A stretch of DNA of 34,890 nucleotides from a virus. Shown here piece by piece: positions 16,391 through 22,997 of the stretch (positions are counted from its first letter, which is position 1; every line of letters begins with the position of its first letter). The notes below the pieces were generated by a model. It was not told where the DNA came from, did no database searches, and saw only the letters and a list, made by a program, of their open reading frames with translations. The stretch is from positions 1-34,890 of the IMG/VR virus record IMGVR_UViG_3300028706_000023; one strand, given 5' to 3'. The translations under genes were made by a program, and so were the position numbers.

Positions 16391-18041
16391 AGGCTTCTGT
16401 CTCCTGTATGATAGGCGCTTGGCCTGCCTCTAGTCTACTAGTCTCACTGTTATAGTACAACCAACCGCCTGTGCCTGTATTACCTGTTCTACGGCACTTA
16501 ACTAGCTGTATCTTAGTAGAGTTCCTAGCGTATTCATCTTCTGACATTTTATCACGCGACAGTAGGATTGTGTTGAATGCAATCTGGTTGATAGATCCAG
16601 AACCCTTCATATCGTACTCGTTTACATCATGTGCATCTTTAGCACTAGGCTTACGCATATGGCTAACTACGATGATACTAACTCCAGTTTCCTTAGCTAG
16701 CTTTAGGCATTTATCCATGAAGTCGTCAATAATACCATTGTCGTTAGAGGTCACGGCGGCCTGTAGTGGGTCTAAGATAAGAACATCACAGTCTAAACCT
16801 TTAACCATATAACGCATCTTAGAGAATAGTTCATCAGCCTCTAGAGCCCCTTGATGGTCTAAGATGTGTAGCTTGTCTGTATCTGCCAACTCTAGGTACT
16901 TCTTATGTAGCATATCATAATCACGGTCTGGCTGTGGTACGTTAGAGATGTTAGTACCAATATGTACTGATAATAGTTTCTCTATTGTCTCACTGACATC
17001 AGACTCTAAGAAGATACATCCAATACGCTTATTAGATTCCATGAGCATATCATACACTAGATTGTATACTACTGTAGTCTTACCTATCGAAGTTAATGCG
17101 CCTAACACTGTAATCTCTCCAGCAGCGATGCCACCATTCATCATGGCATTCAAGGAACCAAACGCTTTAGGTAGGGGAGTTACTTCCTCTGTACCTCTCT
17201 TGATGAATAAGTCCCAGTTATCAGCATCAGACAATGACACTACTCCAGCAGGTCTATGTGTCTTAGCAGACCACCAATTGTCTGTGAACTCTTTGACCTT
17301 ACCTTTCATAAGCATATCAGAAGCATCCTTTAGGGGCATCTGCATTACTTTAACTTTGTTAGGTGAGAATAAACCTACTACATTCTTAGCTGCTTCTTTT
17401 CCTGCATCATCTTGGTCAAAGCATAGGATGACATTTTCATAAGTCTCTAAGAACTCAAGTGATTCCTTGATCCCCTTTACCGCACTACCAGCACCATTCT
17501 TTAGGCTGACTACAGGCCACTTACCGTGAAACATAGAACTAACCGCTAGAGCGTCTAATTCACCCTCTGTGACTGTAATGTAACGACCACCACGGCCATC
17601 AAATACATTCTGTCCGAATAAGCCAGCAGAGCCTAAGTCACCACTACAGAAGAACTGCTTGCCTTTAACCACACGGGTCTTTAGGGCTGTCTTATTACCT
17701 TCACCATCATAGAAGGGGTAGTAGTGCTTAGTGATAGCACCCTTAGCATCATACTCAACAGTAACACCAAACTTATCCATGATGTCTTGAGAGATCCTAC
17801 GGTCTGCTAGAGCACCTCTAGTCCCTTTGATTAGGTCTGCTTGTGTGTATGTCTTATTAGTCATTGTAGGCTTTATCTCCCGTACATTGTTTATATTCGT
17901 ATTCGTATAGTAACCACAACCTATAGAGTAACAAGATGAATGACCATCCTTATATAGGACTAGGTTATCTCTAGAGTTACACTTAGGGCAGGGCCCTTTG
18001 CTCTCTACTTCTGAGTTTTCTCTACTATACTCTCTAGCCAT
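16380..18041 (-). CDS. Bifunctional primase-helicase (T7 gp4-like), 553 aa
   Basis: Domain order is a zinc ribbon (Cys18, Cys21, Cys37, Cys42), a Toprim primase core with TEGELDALA (Glu159) and FDQDDAG (Asp209, Asp211), then a RecA/DnaB-type helicase with Walker A GALTSIGKTT (314-323) and Walker B-like LILDPLQA. The length is close to the 566 residues of T7 gp4. It unwinds DNA 5'-3' and makes primers for the polymerase encoded downstream. The ATG at 18041 is chosen because GGAGAGGA lies just upstream and the zinc ribbon begins soon after; an in-frame ATG 20 codons earlier lies inside the preceding gene. It overlaps that gene by 37 bases. Confidence 0.93.
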   Translation of the reverse strand: MAREYSRENSEVESKGPCPKCNSRDNLVLYKDGHSSCYSIGCGYYTNTNINNVREIKPTMTNKTYTQADLIKGTRGALADRRISQDIMDKFGVTVEYDAKGAITKHYYPFYDGEGNKTALKTRVVKGKQFFCSGDLGSAGLFGQNVFDGRGGRYITVTEGELDALAVSSMFHGKWPVVSLKNGAGSAVKGIKESLEFLETYENVILCFDQDDAGKEAAKNVVGLFSPNKVKVMQMPLKDASDMLMKGKVKEFTDNWWSAKTHRPAGVVSLSDADNWDLFIKRGTEEVTPLPKAFGSLNAMMNGGIAAGEITVLGALTSIGKTTVVYNLVYDMLMESNKRIGCIFLESDVSETIEKLLSVHIGTNISNVPQPDRDYDMLHKKYLELADTDKLHILDHQGALEADELFSKMRYMVKGLDCDVLILDPLQAAVTSNDNGIIDDFMDKCLKLAKETGVSIIVVSHMRKPSAKDAHDVNEYDMKGSGSINQIAFNTILLSRDKMSEDEYARNSTKIQLVKCRRTGNTGTGGWLYYNSETSRLEAGQAPIIQETEAYDF

Positions 18042-18235
18042 TGTGTGTGTTCCTCTCCAGTCATGTAGTGGGATAATACTATAATGATAGCGTCTAAGCA
18101 AAGTCTCTCTTTTATTTTCTCTTCTTCACTTAGATACCAATCACTACAGGTTTCATCTAAGGTAGTATAGTACCCTTTCAACTCTGCAACTACAATACTG
18201 CCTAATACTTCATCTTCAATTTCTAAGTTAGCCAC
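18005..18235 (-). CDS. Hypothetical acidic protein (76 aa)
   Basis: The gene starts with GTG at 18235 behind a strong ribosome site, AAGGAGGGG. The product is acidic and helical (MANLEIEDEVLGSIVVAEL, then EEEKIKERLCLDAIIIVLSHYM). No family is recognised. It is the first gene after a short non-coding gap that contains a long palindrome, and its end overlaps the primase-helicase start by 37 bases, implying translation coupled to the helicase. Confidence 0.75.
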   Translation of the reverse strand: MANLEIEDEVLGSIVVAELKGYYTTLDETCSDWYLSEEEKIKERLCLDAIIIVLSHYMTGEEHTQWLESIVEKTQK

Positions 18236-18257
18236 CTGCCCCTCCTTTGTATATTCA

Positions 18258-18279
18258 AATGTATACTGTAGTGTACATT
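18258..18279. promoter_or_regulatory. 22-bp near-perfect palindrome in an operon gap
   Basis: The arms AATGTATACT and AGTGTACATT match as an inverted repeat with one G-T mismatch, around a 2-base centre. The element sits in the only gap (18236-18296) between thyX and the helicase gene pair, just upstream of the ribosome site of the gene starting at 18235. It could be an operator for a dimeric protein or, in RNA, a processing or stability hairpin. No clear sigma70 promoter was seen beside it. Confidence 0.5.
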
Positions 18280-18296
18280 GTTTAGCTTATGAAACA

Positions 18297-18926
18297 TTAT
18301 TCAGTCAAGGCTGCCCAAGAAATTGGGAACAGTGGCTCGATAATCTCGGAAACGTGTCGAGAAAGTTCCTGAATTTCAACTTGTGCATGACTATCTGTAC
18401 GCTGCTTAACCATACGAGCAAAGGCAGCCAGAGAACCAGTGATGTAGTAGCTGGTGTACATTGACTGAGGTAAGACCATACGTGCCATCTCAGGAGCCAT
18501 ACCATCATGCAGCATTGAATTGTACATACTCTGACACTTACTTAAATAGTTAGTGTAATGCCCATGCCAATATTCAGAATCCATTGGCTCACTACCGCTA
18601 CCCTGCTTGACGCTACCCTCTGGCCGACTACGCCACACCTCTGGCATATAGAACTCAGGAGTACCATCAACATACCTACGACTCACCTCATTACGGGTGA
18701 ATCCTACGATATGCTTGAACTCCTGTCGAGCTACAAAGATAGGCACTGTATAGCGCATGGTGATCTGAGGGTGACTAAAGGGAGTCCAGTGACCATGAGA
18801 TGCTAGATACTTGATTAGCTTTTGATCACTGTAACTTACCTCTGTACTCTCTTTATCGAAGGATACACGCGCAGCGTTAACTACTGTTAGGTCGGAACCC
18901 ATGTGATCTATTAGTTCAGCTTTCAT
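18297..18926 (-). CDS. thyX: Flavin-dependent thymidylate synthase (209 aa)
   Basis: The enzyme makes dTMP from dUMP using FAD and methylene-tetrahydrofolate. The ThyX motif appears as RQEFKHIVGFTRNEVSRRY (residues 68-86 region), a phage-type variant of RHRxxSxNExSxR. WTPFSHPQITMRYTVPIFVARQ before it and the C-terminal Arg-rich VKQRTDSHAQVEIQELS, which holds the dUMP-binding region, also fit. Length is typical of the family (about 210-250). A ribosome site GGGAGGA precedes the ATG. With RNR and glutaredoxin it forms a nucleotide-supply set. Confidence 0.93.
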   Translation of the reverse strand: MKAELIDHMGSDLTVVNAARVSFDKESTEVSYSDQKLIKYLASHGHWTPFSHPQITMRYTVPIFVARQEFKHIVGFTRNEVSRRYVDGTPEFYMPEVWRSRPEGSVKQGSGSEPMDSEYWHGHYTNYLSKCQSMYNSMLHDGMAPEMARMVLPQSMYTSYYITGSLAAFARMVKQRTDSHAQVEIQELSRHVSEIIEPLFPISWAALTE

Positions 18927-18927
18927 C

Positions 18928-19029
18928 TTAGTCCTCCCAGACTGTACCGCGTTGATATAATTGAATAGCTGTGTTCAGGTCACAGTCAAAACCCTGCATG
19001 ATACATTCTATGTGGTCTATGATATACAT
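18928..19029 (-). CDS. Very small protein (33 aa), possible
   Basis: The reading frame MYIIDHIECIMQGFDCDLNT followed by AIQLYQRGTVWED fills the space between the preceding gene, which it overlaps by 13 bases, and thyX, whose ATG follows its stop by one base. The last codons contain the GGAGGA ribosome site of thyX. Composition looks coding (amphipathic helices, no rare residues), and such fillers are common in packed phage operons, but no homolog is recognised and it might be a translational linker. Confidence 0.45.
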   Translation of the reverse strand: MYIIDHIECIMQGFDCDLNTAIQLYQRGTVWED

Positions 19030-19220
19030 TCCAACAACCTCATACCTATTGATGTGATGTACCATACATTAGAATAATCATTTAGTGAATGGCTGTAGGT
19101 TGTAATCTGACCTTCGTAACAAGCCTCTGCGATAGCCTCTGCATTCTCCCTAGCGAAATCACTACGGGTCGTGAAAGGGGTCTGGTGGGCTGTCAGTACT
19201 ACTAATTCTACGTTATCCAT
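19017..19220 (-). CDS. Hypothetical protein (67 aa)
   Basis: Starting at ATG 19220 the product is MDNVELVVLTAHQTPFTTR and continues with an Ala/Glu-rich helix (FARENAEAIAEACYEG) and a C-terminal strand-rich part ending LLECIS. No family is recognised. It overlaps the glutaredoxin gene by 8 bases and the downstream 33-codon frame by 13, consistent with coupled translation. The ATG at 19220 is preferred over one nine codons upstream because the GGAG at a workable distance lies in the glutaredoxin end. Confidence 0.65.
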   Translation of the reverse strand: MDNVELVVLTAHQTPFTTRSDFARENAEAIAEACYEGQITTYSHSLNDYSNVWYITSIGMRLLECIS

Positions 19221-19467
19221 GTTGATTAAAGAACTCCATATAGTCACTATCTTTAGCTAAGTTACCCTGTAGGGTATCCATTACAACGCCATGTTGATTA
19301 GTCTTAACCAATACAGGAATACTACGGAACCCTAAGCCCATTAGAGAATCCCTGTGCTCCATCATATCGGTACTACGTGGCTCGTAGTCAGATAGACCTA
19401 ACTTAAGTAAACGTCCCTTGAGTGCGATACATGCAGGGCAGGCTGCGCCAGTATATAGTTCAATCAT
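19213..19467 (-). CDS. Glutaredoxin-like protein (84 aa)
   Basis: The protein has the thioredoxin-fold start MIELYTGAACPACIALKGRL with the redox pair Cys10-Pro-Ala-Cys13. A cis-proline region RSIPVLV follows near residue 50, and the C-terminal helix is short. Size and motif match phage glutaredoxin/NrdH-type proteins, which hand electrons to ribonucleotide reductase. An RNR with a C-terminal CX4C tail is encoded in the same block. The ATG overlaps the previous stop by 4 bases (ATGA). Confidence 0.85.
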   Translation of the reverse strand: MIELYTGAACPACIALKGRLLKLGLSDYEPRSTDMMEHRDSLMGLGFRSIPVLVKTNQHGVVMDTLQGNLAKDSDYMEFFNQHG

Positions 19468-19949
19468 TTGTATCCTTCCTTTAATCCTGATAGTGGTAAA
19501 TTATAGCAATCACTCCTAAATATAAAACCATTAGAAGGGTCTATATCCCCTTTGTGTTTCTTGATTGCTTGGTTAAAGTATACCTCTTTAGGTAACATCC
19601 CTGCAAACCACAAAACTGAGTAGTCAGACTTAATACGATTGAAGGCATAATAGTCACACGCTTGACTTGTGTTGTAAGAACTGATAGAGCACTCATAATG
19701 AGAATGAGGTATCGACCTACATTGTTTAGACTTAACATCTACCGTCTTTCCATTAGGTAGTATTAGATCATAATCATAGGTGTTAGCCTGTTGCCATCCA
19801 AAGTGGTCGGCTAGGACTATCTCACCTAAGAAGCCTATGACGTTACCCTTGCCTCTAGTGATGGAGTTCCTAAGTACGCCCATCTCTTCTGACATCTCAT
19901 TTGCTTTGGCTATCTGGGCCTCTGTAGGTACTATAGGGACTATTACCAT
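19464..19949 (-). CDS. Probable PD-(D/E)XK nuclease (161 aa)
   Basis: A restriction-endonuclease-like core can be read: Glu43 in GFLGEIVLADHFG, Asp61 in TYDYDLILPNG, and Asp71-Val-Lys73 in KTVDVKSK. A strand SVLWFAGMLPKEVYF follows near residue 115. This arrangement suits small phage nucleases that act on host or branched DNA, but substrate and polarity cannot be told. It lies between a small coiled-coil gene, which it overlaps by 53 bases, and glutaredoxin (4-base overlap). Confidence 0.68.
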   Translation of the reverse strand: MVIVPIVPTEAQIAKANEMSEEMGVLRNSITRGKGNVIGFLGEIVLADHFGWQQANTYDYDLILPNGKTVDVKSKQCRSIPHSHYECSISSYNTSQACDYYAFNRIKSDYSVLWFAGMLPKEVYFNQAIKKHKGDIDPSNGFIFRSDCYNLPLSGLKEGYK

Positions 19950-20067
19950 TGTGTAGTTTTCCTGTCTTTAACCAATTAATGTGTTCTTCCAGTTTCTTAT
20001 TCTGAAAGTGTAGGTGAGCTATTGTTTTTTCTAGCTCTAGTATTCTAGATTGTAAACCTTTACTCAT
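19897..20067 (-). CDS. Small coiled-coil protein (56 aa), probable
   Basis: The frame starting at ATG 20067 reads MSKGLQSRILELEKTIAHLH and continues FQNKKLEEHINWLKTG, with a regular leucine/isoleucine heptad pattern. The C-terminal part (PYSTYRGPDSQSK) lies within the start of the nuclease gene in another frame (53-base overlap), so the true functional part is probably the coiled coil. AAGGTAACAG precedes the ATG as a ribosome site. No family is recognised. Confidence 0.6.
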   Translation of the reverse strand: MSKGLQSRILELEKTIAHLHFQNKKLEEHINWLKTGKLHNGNSPYSTYRGPDSQSK

Positions 20068-20094
20068 TATTAGCTGTTACCTTTATTTTAAGTA

Positions 20095-20124
20095 CAAAAA
20101 AGGAGCAGTTTTACATCAGTGCTC
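20095..20124 (-). terminator. Weak intrinsic terminator candidate downstream of ssb
   Basis: On the minus strand GAGCA (20124-20120) can pair with TGCTC (20107-20103) across a 12-base loop, followed by C and six T residues. The stem is only 5 bp, so termination would be partial. It could lower expression of the genes after the SSB gene. Confidence 0.4.
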
Positions 20125-20189
20125 AGGATGTTGTCGGGTACTACCTACACTACCTTGCGGCGTGTCTTGCTATGTTGATAATGTATTAA

Positions 20190-20591
20190 CTAGAAGTCTG
20201 TATCTTCATCTACATTATCAAACACTAAGGGAATATCACCTGTTCCCATCTCTAGTACCTTGACGCGGTTTGCGTAGGTTGCTAGACCATGTTGGGGGTG
20301 TTTATTACCTTGTTTCCATTGTACTCGTACTTTAGTACCTCGTGGTAGTTCCTCAGCCATCGCTAGAGGTTGACCACTATCGTCTAAAACATCAATGCTA
20401 TAGCCAGACTTAAACTTACGTTGACCTACACCTTGATAGTCTTTGACATTAACGCCCATATCAGCTAGTTTGTTGGATTCTACTTCATCCATACATAGAG
20501 TGACATTATATCCTACATCTTGGCCCTGATACTGGTCCTCAGTCAATACATGACTAAATGCAATATAACCTTCTGTTACTGATAGACTCAT
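20190..20591 (-). CDS. Single-stranded DNA-binding protein, T7 gp2.5-like (133 aa)
   Basis: This is a small OB-fold-type protein with beta-rich segments (YNVTLCMDEVE, RKFKSGYSIDVLDDSGQPL, GTKVRVQWKQGN). Its acidic C-terminal tail ends NVDEDTDF with a terminal Phe, the hallmark by which gp2.5 contacts polymerase and primase-helicase. It is shorter than T7 gp2.5 (232 aa). It has its own long leader upstream (20592-20851) and a terminator-like hairpin downstream, suggesting separate strong expression, as expected for an abundant SSB. AAAGG about 11 bases before the ATG serves as the ribosome site. Confidence 0.78.
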   Translation of the reverse strand: MSLSVTEGYIAFSHVLTEDQYQGQDVGYNVTLCMDEVESNKLADMGVNVKDYQGVGQRKFKSGYSIDVLDDSGQPLAMAEELPRGTKVRVQWKQGNKHPQHGLATYANRVKVLEMGTGDIPLVFDNVDEDTDF

Positions 20592-20851
20592 ACTTTATTA
20601 CCTTTCGTTGATTATGCTTAATTATGCGTTATAACCTTATTGGTTATGTAACTATTATAGTATAGACCTACCCTTATGTGTAATACCTATTAGTTATAAA
20701 GATAGACCTAAAAGAGATAACCTCTCTCTAGGGTATAGCTCTGGCCTCCTAAGTGAAACTCCTTTAGTGTTATACTTAATGTTATTCTTTAAGTGTTAAT
20801 ACTAAGGAATGTTCCTAAGTGCCTAAGAAACTTTAGTGAGTTTAGCATACT
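20592..20851 (-). promoter_or_regulatory. 260-bp leader upstream of ssb with tandem elements
   Basis: This is the second largest gap in the genome and has no convincing gene. Read on the minus strand it holds CTCACTAAAG (within 20830-20841) and ACACTAAAGGAG (20770-20759), each followed by TTTC and CTTAGG. It also has a palindromic CTAAGGAATGTTCCTAAG (plus strand 20802-20819), two copies of TAGGTCTAT, and a perfect TATAAT at 20659-20654 that lacks a good -35 box. Together they suggest a promoter and regulatory leader for ssb and the following genes. Confidence 0.5.
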
Positions 20852-21037
20852 TTAGTCCAAAAGTAAATACTCTACATCATCTAAGTCTACAAATAATCCT
20901 AACTGTTCCTCCAATGGGTTATGTTCTGAGGTTAGGTCTACATCTAAGGTAGTGCCAATAGATACCTTTAGGCACTTGTTACACAAAGTTACATTATCCA
21001 AATCGCTCAATAACTTATCACATGATTTACATCTCAT
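20852..21037 (-). CDS. Small zinc-ribbon protein (61 aa)
   Basis: The N-terminus MRCKSCDKLLSDLDNVTLCN has two CxxC pairs (Cys3/Cys6 and Cys19/Cys22 in LCNKC), typical of a zinc ribbon. The rest is acidic (LTSEHNPLEEQ, VDLDDVEYLLLD). Small proteins of this kind in early phage regions often bind nucleic acids or host transcription factors, but no target can be read. AAGGAG lies 9-10 bases before the ATG. Confidence 0.75.
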   Translation of the reverse strand: MRCKSCDKLLSDLDNVTLCNKCLKVSIGTTLDVDLTSEHNPLEEQLGLFVDLDDVEYLLLD

Positions 21038-21056
21038 GGTCTTTACTCCTTATCTT

Positions 21057-21452
21057 CTAAATCATTAATAGGTCGTCTATCTCTAGATCTGCTTTGATTG
21101 CTGTATCCCGTACTATATCTGCGGTATGGTAGTTAATGTAGTCTATCATTTCCTTACGGTTAGTTAGCTTCCATTTGGCCTCCCAGTAGGTCTGTTCTTG
21201 CTTGAGTTCCACTAAGTCATGTTTACTGGCTTTTATCTCTTCTAGGATATCCATTTTAAGCATCCTCTCTTTGATCTGTTGTTCTTCATCCCATCGTAGG
21301 AATGTTAGCTGATCTAGTAGTCCATCTCGGTCCTTCTCATTTATAATAATATAGCCATTATGGTCTAGGTAGTAGAGTATTAGATCCCCCGTTTCTTGGT
21401 TTACTTCTATCTCTAGGTTTAGTTTTTGTCTACTGTTAGTGTGATTGTTCAT
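21057..21452 (-). CDS. Hypothetical early protein (131 aa)
   Basis: The start at ATG 21452 is preferred because AGGAG lies about 8 bases upstream. A possible ATG six codons earlier lies within the end of the metallopeptidase-like gene and includes that site. The product is strand-rich in its first third (LEIEVNQETGDLILYYLDHNGYI), then charged and helical (LKQEQTYWEAKWKL), ending in acidic LEIDDLLMI. No family is recognised. The start overlaps the upstream gene by 17 bases. Confidence 0.7.
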   Translation of the reverse strand: MNNHTNSRQKLNLEIEVNQETGDLILYYLDHNGYIIINEKDRDGLLDQLTFLRWDEEQQIKERMLKMDILEEIKASKHDLVELKQEQTYWEAKWKLTNRKEMIDYINYHTADIVRDTAIKADLEIDDLLMI

Positions 21453-21975
21453 TAGCTTTATTCTCCTCATATAACTTATCTAGGTATTCATCTATAGGTA
21501 GTTGGTAATAATGTAGGATTGAGTATGCCGTCATTCCCTTCTCAGTCTCCATTATATCCTCAGTTAGTAGTTTAGCGTATTCTAATAGGTCTAGGCTAAA
21601 TCCATACCTCTTTAGGTCGTTGCCTATATCTACCCTAGCGTAGGCCTCAACCTCACAAGGGTGTAGTAGGTAGTCAGCTCTAGAGGACTTTACAGGGTGC
21701 TCTATATCCATGTTAAGTTTATGCTGGTCCCTGTGTACCTGCTCATGGTAAATAGTCTTGTATGCCTCGTATTCTAGTTCTCTAGTCTGTGTTTTGGTTA
21801 GCTTACCCTCCAGACTACTGGCTAATAGGTATAGATAGACATCCCCTGTGTCTGTATCGTACTCACCACCAAAGGCAGCTTGGTTCTTACCTACTAGATT
21901 AGTCTGTTTGTATTCAACTAGGGCCTTACCTTCTAGCTCATAAGTCATTACTTCTAAGAATGTTTTAATCCTCAT
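21436..21975 (-). CDS. HEXXH metallopeptidase-like protein (179 aa)
   Basis: The central helix EAYKTIYHEQVHRDQH carries a zinc-protease signature (His77, Glu78, His81). About 27-29 residues later HPCEVEAYARV offers a third-ligand Glu (Glu108 or Glu110) followed by AYA, as in gluzincin-type peptidases. The N-terminal half is strand-rich (AAFGGEYDTDTGDVYLYLL). The C-terminus is helical and has no signal peptide, so it probably acts in the cytoplasm. It is encoded among small early genes, where host-takeover proteins are usually found. The activity is inferred from the motif only; a catalytically inactive or structural role is possible. Confidence 0.65.
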   Translation of the reverse strand: MRIKTFLEVMTYELEGKALVEYKQTNLVGKNQAAFGGEYDTDTGDVYLYLLASSLEGKLTKTQTRELEYEAYKTIYHEQVHRDQHKLNMDIEHPVKSSRADYLLHPCEVEAYARVDIGNDLKRYGFSLDLLEYAKLLTEDIMETEKGMTAYSILHYYQLPIDEYLDKLYEENKANEQSH

Positions 21976-21978
21976 AAT

Positions 21979-22164
21979 TTAATACTCCTTCTGACTCTTT
22001 AATAGTCTACGCCTAAAGCCCATCCTCTGATACCTCTTTAGGGCCTCTATATTGTCGTATGAGAGGCTTTTGGAGTCAATGTATCCTGCTACATACCAAT
22101 AGAATGAATCTTCGTTAGATGGCTTGTGCAGAGCCTTAAACTCTTCTGTCTTTAATATAGTCAT
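21979..22164 (-). CDS. Hypothetical protein (61 aa)
   Basis: This is a basic small protein with an aromatic patch (DSFYWYVAGYIDSKSLSYD) and an Arg-rich end (YQRMGFRRRLLKSQKEY). No family is recognised. The ATG overlaps the stop of the 41-residue membrane protein as ATGA, and the next gene begins three bases after its stop, so it belongs to a coupled set of small early genes. Confidence 0.65.
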   Translation of the reverse strand: MTILKTEEFKALHKPSNEDSFYWYVAGYIDSKSLSYDNIEALKRYQRMGFRRRLLKSQKEY

Positions 22165-22286
22165 AGGCTAAACCCCAATAATAAACCAGACAATAGGCCA
22201 GCCCATAAGACTAGACCACACAACACTAGATAGAGTAGCTCATAGTCAAGTGATTTTATCAGTTTCTTTAACTTTCTAATCATCAT
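22161..22286 (-). CDS. Tiny single-pass membrane protein (41 aa)
   Basis: The frame from ATG 22286 (or the adjacent ATG 22283) encodes a basic start MMIRKLKKLIKSLDYE and then an unbroken hydrophobic segment LLYLVLCGLVLWAGLLSGLL up to the C-terminus. This is a classic short membrane protein with a positively charged cytoplasmic end. It overlaps both neighbours with ATGA junctions, so translation is coupled. A role at the host membrane (superinfection exclusion, holin-like or takeover) is possible; nothing in the sequence decides. Confidence 0.7.
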   Translation of the reverse strand: MMIRKLKKLIKSLDYELLYLVLCGLVLWAGLLSGLLLGFSL

Positions 22287-22597
22287 AATTCTATTACTCC
22301 AGTTACGTACTTATAGAGGCCATTAGTCTTGGCAACAATATACTTATTGGGTGCTACCTGTACACCAAATAGACCACCTGTTTTAGACTTATATATCTCA
22401 GCCTCTTCTATACCTAATCCCCTCAGCTTTAGACCTAATATACATATTGCATTAGATAGATGACTATCACACATCCCGACTGTTAAGGTAGCGTATGGGT
22501 TCCATTTGCTAGGCGTCTTTAGGTTACAGGGGTTATGTTCAGGAGCACCACCCCACGAAGGGTAAACATTTGTCTGGTATACGTTAGCATTACTCAT
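22283..22597 (-). CDS. Hypothetical early protein (104 aa)
   Basis: The protein has a Pro/Trp/Asn-rich N-terminus (MSNANVYQTNVYPSWGGAPE), three cysteines at spaced sites and a C-terminal half with alternating strands (IYKSKTGGLFGVQVAPNKYIVAK). No family is recognised. It lies one base after the upstream gene and its stop overlaps the start of the small membrane protein gene. Confidence 0.65.
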   Translation of the reverse strand: MSNANVYQTNVYPSWGGAPEHNPCNLKTPSKWNPYATLTVGMCDSHLSNAICILGLKLRGLGIEEAEIYKSKTGGLFGVQVAPNKYIVAKTNGLYKYVTGVIEL

Positions 22598-22598
22598 G

Positions 22599-22808
22599 CT
22601 AAATGCCCCCTCTATAGTCTGTTAGTGCGTGGTCCAGTTCATCTGCTAGTGCCTCTACTAGAGCCAGTGAGCCATCTCTATAATCTACCTCATACCAATA
22701 CACACCACCACCCCCATTAGTTATGATCTTAATATATGATTTATCATCCTGAGTAACTACTAAATTACCCGTCAACTGTTCCATTGCTTCTACTATTTTA
22801 ATGCTCAT
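22599..22808 (-). CDS. Hypothetical early protein (69 aa)
   Basis: This is a short acidic protein with an N-terminal helix, a strand-rich middle (LVVTQDDKSYIKIITNGGGG) and a C-terminal helix (LALVEALADELDHAL). No family is recognised. Its ATG overlaps the upstream stop by 4 bases, and the next gene starts immediately after its stop. Confidence 0.65.
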   Translation of the reverse strand: MSIKIVEAMEQLTGNLVVTQDDKSYIKIITNGGGGVYWYEVDYRDGSLALVEALADELDHALTDYRGGI

Positions 22809-22996
22809 AATTCCACCTTATTATCTCTTAATATCCATGCCTCTAACCATACGCCGCCCCTATTGCTTAACGCCTTAAGGAACAGGTATCGTTTGTTGTT
22901 GTGGTCAAACTCACGCCAATTATAGGGCGTTTCTGTTAGCCTCTTAAACGTCTCTAGCTCCTGCCTGTACTCTTGTATTGTATCGTTTAACATCAT
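22805..22996 (-). CDS. Hypothetical early protein (63 aa)
   Basis: The protein starts with two Met codons (MMLNDTIQEYRQELETFKRL), an amphipathic helix, followed by an aromatic-rich strand region (YNWREFDHNNKRYLFLKAL, WLEAWILRD). No family is recognised. It begins one base after the stop of the Cys-rich 238-residue gene and overlaps the next gene by 4 bases. Confidence 0.65.
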   Translation of the reverse strand: MMLNDTIQEYRQELETFKRLTETPYNWREFDHNNKRYLFLKALSNRGGVWLEAWILRDNKVEL

Positions 22997-22997
22997 T

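Noticed and set aside
16948-17442. Plus-strand open frame of 164 codons
   Set aside because: It lies wholly opposite the primase-helicase gene and has no ribosome site or recognisable motif.
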